Of a stretch of 64,000 bases of DNA, positions 9,063 to 17,799 are shown piece after piece. The DNA lies in contig CP054838.1 of NCBI GenBank assembly GCA_028768545.1, positions 2,535,501 to 2,599,500 of the forward strand. The letters run 5' to 3'. The stretch's first letter is position 1. Every line of letters begins with the position of its first letter. The notes under the pieces were generated by a model that saw only the letters and a list, made by a program, of their open reading frames with translations, made no database searches and had not been told where the DNA came from. The translations under genes and the position numbers were made by a program. The stretch is from Desulfobacter sp. Lineage in GTDB: Bacteria > Desulfobacterota > Desulfobacteria > Desulfobacterales > Desulfobacteraceae.

Positions 9063-10034
9063 ATGGGAAAAAGAGTGCAGAATATTTTGGTCACCGGCAG
9101 TTCCGGATATTTAGGCAGTAAGCTCATGGAAGCGCTCGAGAAAAAAAAAGGGGTGGGCACCGTTGTGGGAATGGATATTGCGCCGCCCTCCCCCCAAACG
9201 AAACCCACCTCTTTTTTAAAAATGGACATTCGTGATCACAGCCTGGATAAAATCCTTGCCAAAAATCAAATTGATACGGTGATTCATCTGGCCTTTGTGG
9301 TAAAGCCCATCCACAATTTAAAAATTATGCACGACATTGACTATAACGGCACCCTCAATGTCCTTGAAAAATCCTATGACGCCGGAGTCAGACATCTCAT
9401 CGCTGTCAGCTCCACCCTGGCCTATGGTGCACATCCCAATAAGCAAGAACCGCTCAAAGAAAAAGCCCCCCTGAAAGGAAATCCAAGTTTTCCCTATGAA
9501 TACAATAAAGCCTTAGTGGATAAAATGATCCAGGCATTTGCCAAAACCCATCCAAACATGATCATCACCACTTTAAGGCCGTGCACGGTCTTTGGCCCCA
9601 CAGCAGAAAACTATGTCTCCAGAATGCTGCTCAGGCCCCTGACCGTAAATATCCGGAACAGCAATCCTAAAGTTCAGTTTGTCCATGAAACGGATTTTGT
9701 CCGGGCCTGCCTCATGGCGGTTGAAAAAAGATTGCCCGGGGCCTTTAACATCGTTGGACAGGGGGTGCTCACGGTTAAAGAGATCGCTGCCATGGCAAAA
9801 ACAAGACTGATCAGTATCCCTGCAGCGATTTTGTATCCTGTGGTTGACCTGCTGTGGCATCTGCGAATCCCGGGCGTTGAAGTCAATCGCGGCTACCTTG
9901 ATTATGCCCGGCATCCCTTTATTGCAAGCCCTGAAAAGGCAAAGGCAAAACTTGGCTTTGTCCCCCGATATTCATCCCGAAAAATCCTGGAGGATATGAT
10001 AAGGAGCCGCAACCATGATGACAGGCAGGCGTAA
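9063..10034 (+). CDS. NAD-dependent epimerase/dehydratase family protein (extended SDR)
   Basis: 323 residues with a Rossmann nucleotide-binding motif at the N terminus (ILVTGSSGYLGSKLMEAL) and the catalytic pattern of extended SDRs (SSTLAYGAHP, then YEYNKALVDKM). The family acts on nucleotide sugars, sterols or similar substrates; the substrate cannot be read from sequence. It overlaps the next gene by 20 bases and follows the ferredoxin-type gene by 10, implying one operon. The cluster lies inside the segment that appears inverted relative to the split acylase gene. Confidence 0.9.
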   Translation: MGKRVQNILVTGSSGYLGSKLMEALEKKKGVGTVVGMDIAPPSPQTKPTSFLKMDIRDHSLDKILAKNQIDTVIHLAFVVKPIHNLKIMHDIDYNGTLNVLEKSYDAGVRHLIAVSSTLAYGAHPNKQEPLKEKAPLKGNPSFPYEYNKALVDKMIQAFAKTHPNMIITTLRPCTVFGPTAENYVSRMLLRPLTVNIRNSNPKVQFVHETDFVRACLMAVEKRLPGAFNIVGQGVLTVKEIAAMAKTRLISIPAAILYPVVDLLWHLRIPGVEVNRGYLDYARHPFIASPEKAKAKLGFVPRYSSRKILEDMIRSRNHDDRQA

Positions 10035-10512
10035 AAATTATGTGTCCCAATTTGGTTTTAAAACAAAATTGCCGATCCTTTTTTTGGTAATCCTTTTATT
10101 TTTCTGGGGCCTTTGGATCAGTTCAAAACTGCAGATTACCGGCATGGCCGTCTATCTTCTATTCTGGTTTCTCTCATACGGTGTGATCTATGCCGGGACC
10201 TGCAAAAATTGTATTTACTACGGAAAAAGCTGTCCCATACCTTTGGAAGGAAGCTGTGTTCAACATTTTTTCAGGCCGGGCCGGGCCGGGTTCGGCATCC
10301 AAAGTCTACTCTGGGCAGTCATTGCCTATGTCATAAGATTTTGTCTTCCCATCTTCATCATTATCAGGGATCAAATGATCATCACCGGCATGGGATACTT
10401 GGGCATTCTCACACTTTTCTGGATTATCCATCTTGGATTCACAGGGTGCCCCAACTGCATCAATGATCAATGCCCTTTGAACTTTGATTATAAAAAGGGA
10501 TCAGGCAAATAA
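10015..10512 (+). CDS. Hypothetical Cys-rich membrane protein
   Basis: 165 residues with about four predicted membrane helices and two cysteine groups in the loops: GTCKNCIYYGKSCPIPLEGSC and GCPNCINDQCPL. The paired Cys motifs suggest metal or Fe-S binding at the membrane, perhaps linked to the co-transcribed ferredoxin-type protein; this is inference. It overlaps the epimerase gene by 20 bases. I do not recognise a named family. Confidence 0.75.
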   Translation: MMTGRRKNYVSQFGFKTKLPILFLVILLFFWGLWISSKLQITGMAVYLLFWFLSYGVIYAGTCKNCIYYGKSCPIPLEGSCVQHFFRPGRAGFGIQSLLWAVIAYVIRFCLPIFIIIRDQMIITGMGYLGILTLFWIIHLGFTGCPNCINDQCPLNFDYKKGSGK

Positions 10513-10596
10513 AATACGCGTCCCCCCTCAGATGCGGGCGGTTTGCCTCATCCTTTGCCCTTGACCCCCATGTTTTTTTTGATTACCCTTAATTTC

Positions 10597-11265
10597 ATGG
10601 CTATTAAAAATGTAAAAATTATCTCGACGATCAAAGACCAGGTGTATACGGTTCTCAAAGAAAATATAATCAACGGCACTCTCAAACCGGGCGAGCGGAT
10701 ACTTGAACTTCAAATTGCCGAAGAACTCAATGTAAGCCGCTCACCTGTCAGAAATGCAATCAATACGCTTTTAGGCAAAGGCCTTCTCAAGAGCATACCC
10801 AATAAAAGTGTCTGTGTGAGACGATTCTCTAACAGGGATATTATTGAATCCTATGAGTTCAGGGTCATTGTTGAAAAATATGCAGTTGATAAAATTGCAA
10901 ATTTACTTGATGACTCAATTATAAAAAAACTCAATGAATTCAAGGCCGCTTTCCTTGAACATTCAAATATCAATCAACTCAAAGAATACCTTGAAGTTGA
11001 TGTTAAATTCCATGAATATCTGATTGCAACTTCCGGCAATAAGGTTATCAAAGAAGCGCTTGACAAGGTCTCTTTGATGATCAGCCCGTTCAGGGTGATC
11101 GCGCTTTCCAGGCCGAAAAGATTTTATGACTCAATTGACGAGCATATTCAAATTATTGACGGCCTGATCAATTCCGACAGAGCCGCTGCAATCCTGGCCT
11201 GCGAAAATCACCTCACCCTTGCCAAAGAAGAAATTCTGGCAAATTTGCCCAATATGGACGATTAA
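10597..11265 (+). CDS. GntR-family transcriptional regulator (FCD/FadR type)
   Basis: 222 residues from the ATG at 10597. The N-terminal winged helix-turn-helix has the typical GntR pattern (GTLKPGERILELQIAEELNVSRSPVRNAI). The all-helical C-terminal FCD domain contains EFRVIVEKYAVD and the metal-ligand-like FHEYLIATSGN and DEHIQIIDGL, usual for organic-acid sensors. The upstream in-frame extension (from 10543) is hydrophobic and unlike the family, so the shorter start is chosen. No obvious target operon adjoins it. A strong hairpin follows the stop. Confidence 0.88.
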   Translation: MAIKNVKIISTIKDQVYTVLKENIINGTLKPGERILELQIAEELNVSRSPVRNAINTLLGKGLLKSIPNKSVCVRRFSNRDIIESYEFRVIVEKYAVDKIANLLDDSIIKKLNEFKAAFLEHSNINQLKEYLEVDVKFHEYLIATSGNKVIKEALDKVSLMISPFRVIALSRPKRFYDSIDEHIQIIDGLINSDRAAAILACENHLTLAKEEILANLPNMDD

Positions 11266-11296
11266 ATCTTTTTAACCCCATCTTTATTGTTCTAAG

Positions 11297-11343
11297 CTCT
11301 GATAAAAAGGACGGACCATAAGGTGCTGTCCTTTTTATCAGAG
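11297..11343 (+). terminator. Hairpin terminator after GntR gene
   Basis: Perfect 16-bp arms (CTCTGATAAAAAGGAC at 11297-11312 and its complement at 11328-11343), 31 bases after the stop. The T run lies inside the 3' arm, so it is a strong structure but not a textbook terminator. Confidence 0.65.
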
Positions 11344-11727
11344 GATCGCCTGAATATTTCATAACCTGAAGGTCAAAAACTGACAAATTGAGGGAACTAT
11401 ATTCGTGAAATATGCGGAATAGACCCAATGGCTTTTCATCCATTATAGTCATCAACTTATCTTGAATTCGGAAAATCAAAACTATTCTACATTTCCCCGT
11501 CCCTAAAGGGTCTTGGCAAAAAAAAATCAGTCCCAAATCATTGTTTTTTTCAAAAAACAAAACATTTAAAAGAATAATGTATTTGACAAATGTATACATG
11601 ATACATTATGCATAATACAGAAGTAATATTAACTATTACGGGAAACTGGAGTTGTTTATCATGGAAAAAATCAACCTTGCATATGGCCGGGGATTTCTCG
11701 AGGCCAAGATACCTAAAAAGAATCTTA
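11344..11727. other. Intergenic stretch before IS630 copy A
   Basis: About 380 AT-rich bases with no supported gene. It starts with GAATATTTCATAACCTG (11352-11368), which recurs at 43831-43847. An inverted match to TATTTCA occurs about 50 bases later (GTGAAATAT). This may be the remnant of a small mobile element. The rest shows nothing recognisable. Confidence 0.5.
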
Positions 11728-11780
11728 TAGCAGAGCAAACAATTACTTGAACAAGGATTTATACAACTTATATTTTCCCC

Positions 11781-12092
11781 ATGAGATATTCATCAGATTT
11801 ACGCAAACGCGTTATAGATTTTGTAGAAAATGGAGGAAGCAAGACGGAAGCTGCCAGTCAGTTTAATGTATCCCGTGGAAGTGTTCACAACTGGACGTCT
11901 GCCGAAGATGGTTTGTCATACAAGAAACCCGGTCCAAAAGGACCACGAAGTTTGGATCTGGAAGCTTTGCGCCTCCATGTGGAGACAAATGATGACATGA
12001 CACAATCGGAAAGGGCGCAGCATTTCGGAGTATCCCGTGCCTGTATCTGGTATAATATGAAACAACTCGGAATCACTCGAAAAAAAAGATGA
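11781..12092 (+). CDS. IS630-family transposase OrfA (copy A)
   Basis: 103-residue helix-turn-helix protein (MRYSSDLRKRVIDFVENGG..., then EAASQFNVSRGSVHNWTSA), the DNA-binding half of a Tc1/mariner-like IS630 transposase. It is identical to the copies at 29071 and 63170. It ends in an A8 run, giving a possible -1 shift into OrfB. OrfB is truncated in this copy, so no active transposase is expected. Confidence 0.92.
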   Translation: MRYSSDLRKRVIDFVENGGSKTEAASQFNVSRGSVHNWTSAEDGLSYKKPGPKGPRSLDLEALRLHVETNDDMTQSERAQHFGVSRACIWYNMKQLGITRKKR

Positions 12093-12242
12093 CGGGATAC
12101 AGGGAGCGAAGCGACAGCAAAAGAAAGGCATATCTTCGTCTTCGTGAACGTTATGTACGTCGTTGCAAAACGTTTGTTTATGTTGATGAAAGCGGCTTTT
12201 CGCCTTATACAACCCGTCGCTATGGATATGCTCTCAAAGGGC
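12089..12242 (+). pseudogene. IS630 transposase OrfB fragment (copy A)
   Basis: Starts at the ATG overlapping the OrfA stop (ATGA) and keeps about 51 residues, including VYVDESGF with the first catalytic Asp, up to YGYALKG. IS256 copy 1 then interrupts it, and the remaining DDE residues are absent. Confidence 0.9.
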
Positions 12243-13693
12243 GGGAATGTTCAGAATTCTGTGTCACGGTTTCGGTTCCCGGATCTGTCTCGGCGCCAGC
12301 GGAAGTAAAAGCCAGGTCCGAGAATGGGCCTTCAATCTGCCACGTCGGAGGAGTTGGCTTTTGCTGGAGCGGAGTTCCTGGAACCATCTTTTCCATCTGT
12401 AAATAAATCCCTATCAAATTCCCAGCTCTTTATCCAGCCGGCCTTCAAAGAAAATTGCCAACTGGGAAATTGTCAGTGACCAGTTTTGAACCGGCATTGT
12501 CCATTTCTTACTGGCGTTCTGGATCCCCATGTAAAGCAGCTTTAACAGGCTGTCCTGGTTAGGAAACGATCCCTTTGTTTTGGTCAGTTTTCGAAACTGT
12601 CGATGCACAGCCTCAATGGTATTTGTGGTGTATATTATCCGTCGGATCTCTTCTGGATATTTAAAGAAATGACTGAGGCGCTCCCAGTTGTTCCGCCAGG
12701 ATTTTATCACAATCGGGTATTTGTCATTCCATTTGTTTTCCAAAATATCCAGTTCTTCTTCGGCCAGATCCTTATTAACCGCTTTATAAACACGTTTTAG
12801 ATCTGCCATAAATTCCTTTTTATTTTTGGAACCAACGTATTTCAATGAATTTCGGATCTGGTGGACTACGCAGAGTTGAACTTCTGTGTCCGGGAATATG
12901 GTCTCAATGGCCTCGGGAAAACCTTTCAGACCATCAACACAGGCAATCAGGATATCTTTTACCCCTCGGTTTGAAAGGTCTGTTAACACCTGCAGCCAGA
13001 AGTTCGCACCCTCATTCTCGGATATGTACAGCCCAAGAACCTCTTTGCGGCCCTCGATATTCACCCCAAGAATTGTGTAAACGGCTTTGCTGCCGACCTT
13101 TCCGTTTTCTCGTACTTTATAATGTATGGCATCAAGCCATACGATTGGGTACACATTTTCCAACGGCCTGGCCTGCCATTCTTTGACGGTATGGATGATT
13201 TTATCGGTAATGGTGCTCAGAGTGGCATTTGAAATCTCAAGTCCATAGATTTCCTGTAAATGGGAAGCCATATCATTATAACTCATGCCCAGGCCGTAAA
13301 GGGCTATTATCTTTCTTTCAATTTCATCGCTGAGCGTTGTCTGATGTTTTTTGACGATCTGTGGAGAGAAGGTTCCGGCCCTGTCACGCGGGGTTTCCAG
13401 CTCAAATTTACCATCCAGGGATTTAATGGTCTTTTTGCTTTTTCCATTACGGCGGTTGGCAGAAACTTCCTGCCCGAGATGGGACTCCAACTCTCCTTCA
13501 AGAGCAGCTTCAGCAAGATTTTTGATTAATGATGTAAGGACGCCGCCCTTACCTGTAAAGGGTTTACCTTCCTGGATGCCTTTAAGGGCTTTTTGAAAAT
13601 CAAATTCGGTGTTTTCTTCGGTCATGTCAATTCTCCTTATTTAGCTGAGTATATCAGCTTTCATTCAACTGACACAGAATTTTGAACGCCCTC
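12243..13693 (-). mobile_element. IS256-family element copy 1 (1451 bp)
   Basis: Same length as the other three copies. The ends are GGGAATGTTCAGAATTCTG (left) and the complement of GAGGGCGTTCAAAATTCTG (right). The flanking octamers (CAAAGGGC on the IS630 side, TATTTTTT on the acylase side) do not match, so this copy no longer has its target duplication. It joins an IS630 fragment to an acylase fragment and is therefore a rearrangement breakpoint. Confidence 0.93.
12414..13625 (-). CDS. IS256-family transposase (copy 1)
   Basis: 403-residue Mutator-type transposase. DDE-type residues lie in YPIVWLDAIHYKVRE, LIACVDGLKGFPEAI and, near the C terminus, TTNTIEAVHRQFRK, which also carries the family signature. 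It begins at ATG with GGAG upstream. It differs from the other copies by a few substitutions. It appears intact. Confidence 0.95.
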   Translation of the reverse strand: MTEENTEFDFQKALKGIQEGKPFTGKGGVLTSLIKNLAEAALEGELESHLGQEVSANRRNGKSKKTIKSLDGKFELETPRDRAGTFSPQIVKKHQTTLSDEIERKIIALYGLGMSYNDMASHLQEIYGLEISNATLSTITDKIIHTVKEWQARPLENVYPIVWLDAIHYKVRENGKVGSKAVYTILGVNIEGRKEVLGLYISENEGANFWLQVLTDLSNRGVKDILIACVDGLKGFPEAIETIFPDTEVQLCVVHQIRNSLKYVGSKNKKEFMADLKRVYKAVNKDLAEEELDILENKWNDKYPIVIKSWRNNWERLSHFFKYPEEIRRIIYTTNTIEAVHRQFRKLTKTKGSFPNQDSLLKLLYMGIQNASKKWTMPVQNWSLTISQLAIFFEGRLDKELGI

Positions 13694-15653
13694 TATTTTT
13701 TTCCAAGGTCAGCTGATTATCACTCAAACTTGATCCGCCTGAAAGGATGATGTTTCGGGTCAGGTATCGGTGAAGGATTGAACTTGCCGCATATTCTTGA
13801 TAAAGCGTGTCCCATAGATCGTCATGGAGCAGGTTTTTGACCAGATGAAGATAAAAAACTTCAAACAGGGCCGCCCCGGGGCTTTCTTTGTCCATGACCC
13901 CGTTCCAGTTTTTTAAAAGATCCAGTCCTGTTTTCTGGCGCGTATTTAAGTTGTCCTGGTTGGACAGGGTTTCCAGAATAAGGGGTTTGAACTCTTCAAC
14001 CAGTTTAGACTTAAAATCCCCATGCATGCGTTTGAAATCCTGGATGGAGAGTGTTTCTTTTTCAGACAGCATCTCCCTGATCTGGTCAATCCGGTAGTTG
14101 AGGGCAAACCAATGGCTGATATAGTGAGGATAGGTATTGGGAGCGGTTTTATTGTTGGCCGAAGAGACCGTGCCTGAGGCGGGATTGTACGAGTGGGGCA
14201 AGTCTTCAAAGGGAACCAGGCCGTCCCAGTCATACTCGTCTGTCCACCCGGGATAGACAAAAAGGCCGTTGCCTTTTTTCCTGATGGGCACGCCTGCACT
14301 GCAGTACAGGCCGATATTTCCATTCACATCGGCATAATTGATATTCTGACTCACCGCCTTAAAGCTTTTTGCCGCAATTTTAAAATCCTCCCAGTTTTTG
14401 GCCCGGTTCAAAAGGTAAATGGTTCGCAGTTCATTGGAAAATTCATTTCCCAGCCATTTCATGGAAATGGTCTGGTCTTCAATCTTTTTGAATTTTGAGA
14501 TCACAGGGCCCCTGTGGGTGAACCGGATCTCTTGGGTGACCTGTTTATCTCCTTTGATTTTTATAATTTCTTTTTTGATGGTAAAATTTTTAAATTCTTT
14601 GTTAAACTCATATTGATCCGGGTTGTCCGGGTTGTCCGGGTTGATTCGTTCCTGGTAAAAATCCATGTCATCCACCATGACATTGGTCATGCCCCAGGCA
14701 ATGTCCTCGTTGTGGCCGCAGATGACAAAGGGCTGGCCCGGCAGGACCACCCCTGTGACATTGAGTTTGCCTTTAACCATCTGGTGCATTTGATACCACA
14801 GGCCCGGGGCGTTTAACCCAAGGTGCATGTCATTGGCAAATAACGGCTTGCCTGTGATCGTTTTTTGACCTGCCGCAGCCCAGTTGTTTGAGCCTTTGAA
14901 TACGGCTACCCCGTAATCTTCAAGGATGCGCTGCTGATCAAAAAGGGTTTGTTTCAGGCCAAGCTCGCTCTGATTAAGATTGAAATTGTCGTAAATGGCA
15001 GGGGTTTGGGATAAAATATCGGGCAGCAAGGCGTTAAATTTTTTTGGGCCCAGTTTTTTTTTGATTTTATGGAGAACCATTTCCGTTGAATTGGGCAGGG
15101 TCAAATCCCAGGACATATACCCGACCAGGTTTACACTGTATTCTGGTTTCCAGGGCTCTGGCGCATATCCCAGGATGGCAAATTCCGGGGGCAGGCGGTT
15201 TTGATGGGTGAGCATATAATGATTCATTCCCTTTGAAAACTGGTCAAGTGCCAGGCGCATTTCAGGGGAGATTTTGGCCAAAATTTGCCTTGATTTGTCT
15301 GGAATTCTTAAGGCCCGCATCAAAAGGTCCACATCCACAAGATCTTTGCCGAAGATCTCAGACAGGCGGCCTTGGGTGACCCGCCTTAGAAGATCCATCT
15401 GCCAGAGCCGGTCCTGGGCCATGGTAAACCCCACGGCAAAGTAAAGGTCTGATTCATTTTGAGCAATGATATGGGGCACCCCGTACTTATCCCGAAAGAC
15501 CTTGACCTGGTTTTCCAGGCCGGGCAATTGAATCTGTCCCTGGTATTGGGGCAGGGCTCTTGTTGCAATGGAATGAATAAAAGCTGCGCCTGCGGCAACA
15601 CCAATGATTATCAGGGCGAAAAGACCGATCATTGTTTTTTTGAATCCAGACAT
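13694..15653 (-). pseudogene. Penicillin-acylase family protein, N-terminal fragment
   Basis: About 653 residues from the ATG at 15653 (GGGAGGAAAT upstream). It has a signal-anchor (MIGLFALIIIGVAAGAAF), the alpha-chain region (VFRDKYGVPHI, VGFTMAQDRLWQMDLLRR) and the Ntn-hydrolase autocleavage site with nucleophile serine in VFKGSNNWAAAG. Most of the beta chain follows. The frame then runs into IS256 after LTLEKN and ends on element-derived residues (RGRSKFCVS). The missing end is at 7705-8174 on the other strand. Members act on amide bonds of beta-lactams, acyl-homoserine lactones or other N-acyl substrates in the periplasm; the substrate here is unknown. A short NPD tandem repeat lies near residue 338. 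Confidence 0.92.
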
Positions 15654-15835
15654 ATTTCCTCCCGAGTAGTGGAAAATTAATTTTTGTGAAAACAAAAATT
15701 ATCAATTGGTAATTAATATTCAGTGTGTTGTAACCACCAAATAATCAAGGGAAAATTAAAAAATATGCAGTTTCAAAGAACGGGTGAATCAATTGAGTTT
15801 TTTCAAGGCCTTTGGGCCGCTCAGGAAGGAGAAAA

Positions 15836-15960
15836 AATAGCCGGGGCCAATCCTTTGAGTGTCAGCCCGCATACTTCGCGAATCGATTTTGCTTTGGCTG
15901 CAAGGCGTCAGACCGTGAAACCTTAGTGACTTTACTGCGAATGGTCAGCCCCGGCGTTTA
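15836..15960 (-). other. GC-rich dyad with T tract in nitrilase/acylase intergenic region
   Basis: GCCGGGGC (15840-15847) and GCCCCGGC (15948-15955) form perfect 8-bp arms about 100 bases apart. Read on the minus strand, downstream of the nitrilase-like gene, the second arm is followed by ATTTTTT, as at a terminator. The enclosed sequence has smaller possible stems. It could be a structured 3' RNA or a long-loop terminator. No gene is supported in 15654-15982; the 67-residue plus-strand frame lacks family features. Confidence 0.4.
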
Positions 15961-15982
15961 ATAAAAATTGGTTTGCAGCAAA

Positions 15983-16756
15983 TCAGTCTTTTACATATCT
16001 TGGATAGCTCTGCTTGGCGCTCTTGGCCTCGTCCAGGTCAATCTTCAGGGTCAAAAAGGGGGCTGCTTCAGTGGTGGTACCCAAAATTTCACCTTCTTCA
16101 GGCTCCACAATCCAGGCGGTGCCCCCGAAATCCATTCCCGGGATGTTGGGCCCCTTAAAATTGGAGGAAACACAAAAGGCCCCGGAAACGTTTGCCGCTG
16201 CCTGTCCTCCGGCCACCCAGGTAGATGAGCTGCTTTTGGGTGTGGCCCTGGGGCAGAGAAGGATATCCATGCCGGCCTTGCCGTATTCCCTTGCCCTGGC
16301 GTTGAACCAGAGTTCAGTGCAGATGAGAAAGCCAATGGCAATATTGTTGACTTTCCCGATTTCAAATACCCCGTCCCCTCTTTGGTACCAAGTGGCTTCC
16401 CAAAACCCGGGTTCATCGGGCAGGTAGTATTTTTCATGGATTCCCATGGCACCTGCGGCCTTTGTCCAGACAAATCCTTCATTATGGAAACGATTGTTTT
16501 TGATCACAGGCCGGGTCCCGGCAATGACGGGCACATTAAAGCTGCTGAGTTGATCAATCCATTGGGCATGGGATTGAACGGCCTTTTCCCATGCCTTGGA
16601 ATCCACCGCTTGTGAGCCTGCAAGCCATTTGTAAAAAGGCATTTCAGGCAAGAGGAGAAAATCGCTTTTGTTCTTGTTTAAATGGGAGAACAGTCCGTCC
16701 TGCTCTTGTGTATCCATTGTCCAGTTATGGGTGAGTTCGCAAACCGTGAGTTTCAT
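15983..16756 (-). CDS. Carbon-nitrogen hydrolase (nitrilase superfamily)
   Basis: 257 residues with the Glu-Lys-Cys catalytic set of the superfamily: Glu in LLLPEMPFYKW (near 39), Lys in HEKYYLPDEPGFWE (near 110) and Cys in GFLICTELWFNARAREYG (near 146). These cytoplasmic enzymes hydrolyse amides, nitriles or ureido compounds; the substrate cannot be assigned. It begins three bases after the rnhA stop, so the two are almost certainly co-transcribed. A GGGG ribosome-binding site precedes the ATG. Confidence 0.9.
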   Translation of the reverse strand: MKLTVCELTHNWTMDTQEQDGLFSHLNKNKSDFLLLPEMPFYKWLAGSQAVDSKAWEKAVQSHAQWIDQLSSFNVPVIAGTRPVIKNNRFHNEGFVWTKAAGAMGIHEKYYLPDEPGFWEATWYQRGDGVFEIGKVNNIAIGFLICTELWFNARAREYGKAGMDILLCPRATPKSSSSTWVAGGQAAANVSGAFCVSSNFKGPNIPGMDFGGTAWIVEPEEGEILGTTTEAAPFLTLKIDLDEAKSAKQSYPRYVKD

Positions 16757-16759
16757 TTT

Positions 16760-17461
16760 TTACCCCTTTAAAGCTGAGTTTAAGGAAGAAATAGTGTTCA
16801 GATAGGCCTTGTCATCCCCCAGTTTTTTTTGTCTGGCCGTGGAATTGGCCAATTGGTCACAGGCCTCGTTCAAGGGATCTCCGGCATGGCCTTTAACCCA
16901 TTTAAAGGAGATTTCAAGCCCCGGTAAAAGCGCCAACAGCCTTGCCCAGAGATCAGGATTCAGGGCAGGGGTGCCGTCGGATTTTTTCCATCCGCGTTTT
17001 TTCCATGCTTTTGCCCAGCCTTTGGTGATGCCGTTGAGCACATACCTTGAATCTGAATGAAGCACAATGGGCCGGGTTTCTCCCTGTAGGGATTCAAGGG
17101 CTGCTATGACCCCCATAAGTTCCATCCGGTTGTTGGTGGTCAGGTTAAACCCGCCGGACAATTGTTTACCCTCTTTAAAGACCACCCCGTACCCGCCCGG
17201 GCCGGGATTGCCAATGGCACCGCCGTCCGTGTATACCACGATGGTGTTTTCAGGGTAAGAGAATGGGCCTGCACTGGCCGGTTTTTTTTTAGATTGTTTT
17301 GAAGGACCGTAATGAGGCTTTTTCAAGAATTGTTCTGCATCTTGTCTGTTTTTAAAGCTTTTATATTTGGCCTCTGCCACCCCTTTGACCTGTTGCTCCG
17401 CCTCTGGCCATGAGGTGAAAATACCTGTTTTCCGTCCTTTTGCGACTGCATAAAATTTCAT
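16760..17461 (-). CDS. rnhA: Ribonuclease HI with N-terminal hybrid-binding domain
   Basis: 233 residues. The first 45 form the RNA:DNA hybrid-binding (viroplasmin-like) domain (KFYAVAKGRKTGIFTSWPEAEQQV). After a basic linker comes the RNase H core with the four acidic residues in VVYTDGGAIGNPG, RMELMGVIAAL, LHSDSRYVLNGI and VKGHAGDPLNEACDQLA. It removes the RNA strand of hybrids such as R-loops and primers. The layout resembles eukaryote-type RNase H1 and occurs in many bacteria. It is first in a two-gene operon with the nitrilase-like gene. Confidence 0.94.
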   Translation of the reverse strand: MKFYAVAKGRKTGIFTSWPEAEQQVKGVAEAKYKSFKNRQDAEQFLKKPHYGPSKQSKKKPASAGPFSYPENTIVVYTDGGAIGNPGPGGYGVVFKEGKQLSGGFNLTTNNRMELMGVIAALESLQGETRPIVLHSDSRYVLNGITKGWAKAWKKRGWKKSDGTPALNPDLWARLLALLPGLEISFKWVKGHAGDPLNEACDQLANSTARQKKLGDDKAYLNTISSLNSALKG

Positions 17462-17799
17462 GGCCAGAATATAAATATAAATTTTGGTTTAGTAAACCTG
17501 AATTTTGCCGGGCACAGGTTTGGGGCTCGTATCTTTATCAATTCGGCCATCCCCCCGTGTTGTAGCCGTTTGGGATTTTGGGTCTGGGCCAAGGTTTTGA
17601 CCCAATTTTTTTCTAATCCTTGAATTATGATGTCAGGAGGTGTAGGATTCTTGGAATGATTAAGGATATTTAACCGCAGTGTTTAGATGACTGGATATTA
17701 GTGATGACTGATTTACCCCGCTGTGTGGGTAAGAAGAATATATGTCTCATCTGATCGGTGGTTTAAGAACGAGCATGAATGATAGGAAGAGGAGGCAAA
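17462..17799. other. Intergenic region with a terminator-like hairpin
   Basis: Divergent spacer between rnhA and the next plus-strand gene. TTGGGTC (17578) pairs with GACCCAA (17599-17605) and is followed by seven T on the plus strand, as at a terminator. No plus-strand gene lies just upstream, so a short transcript might end here. Otherwise nothing recognisable. Confidence 0.4.

Larger units (their letters stand above)
11728..12242 (+). mobile_element. IS630-family element copy A, 3' part missing
   Basis: The left end (TAGCAGAGCAAACAATTAC next to the TA target at 11726) matches the other two copies. The element runs to CTCAAAGGGC at 12242, where IS256 copy 1 begins. The remaining 386 bases or so are not on the other side of that IS256, where the acylase N-terminal fragment starts instead. 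Part of the element was therefore lost or moved by a later rearrangement. Confidence 0.92.

Noticed and set aside
12845..13186. 113-, 89-, 81- and 69-codon frames inside every IS256 copy
   Set aside because: They repeat in all copies only because the element repeats, and run antisense or out of frame to the transposase.
14616..14645. Short tandem repeat of GGTTGTCCG units
   Set aside because: It lies inside the acylase coding sequence and simply encodes NPD repeated; too short to be a CRISPR or a meaningful satellite.
15723..15926. 67-codon plus-strand frame in the nitrilase/acylase spacer
   Set aside because: No ribosome-binding site or family signal; it overlaps the dyad that is better explained as RNA structure or terminator.
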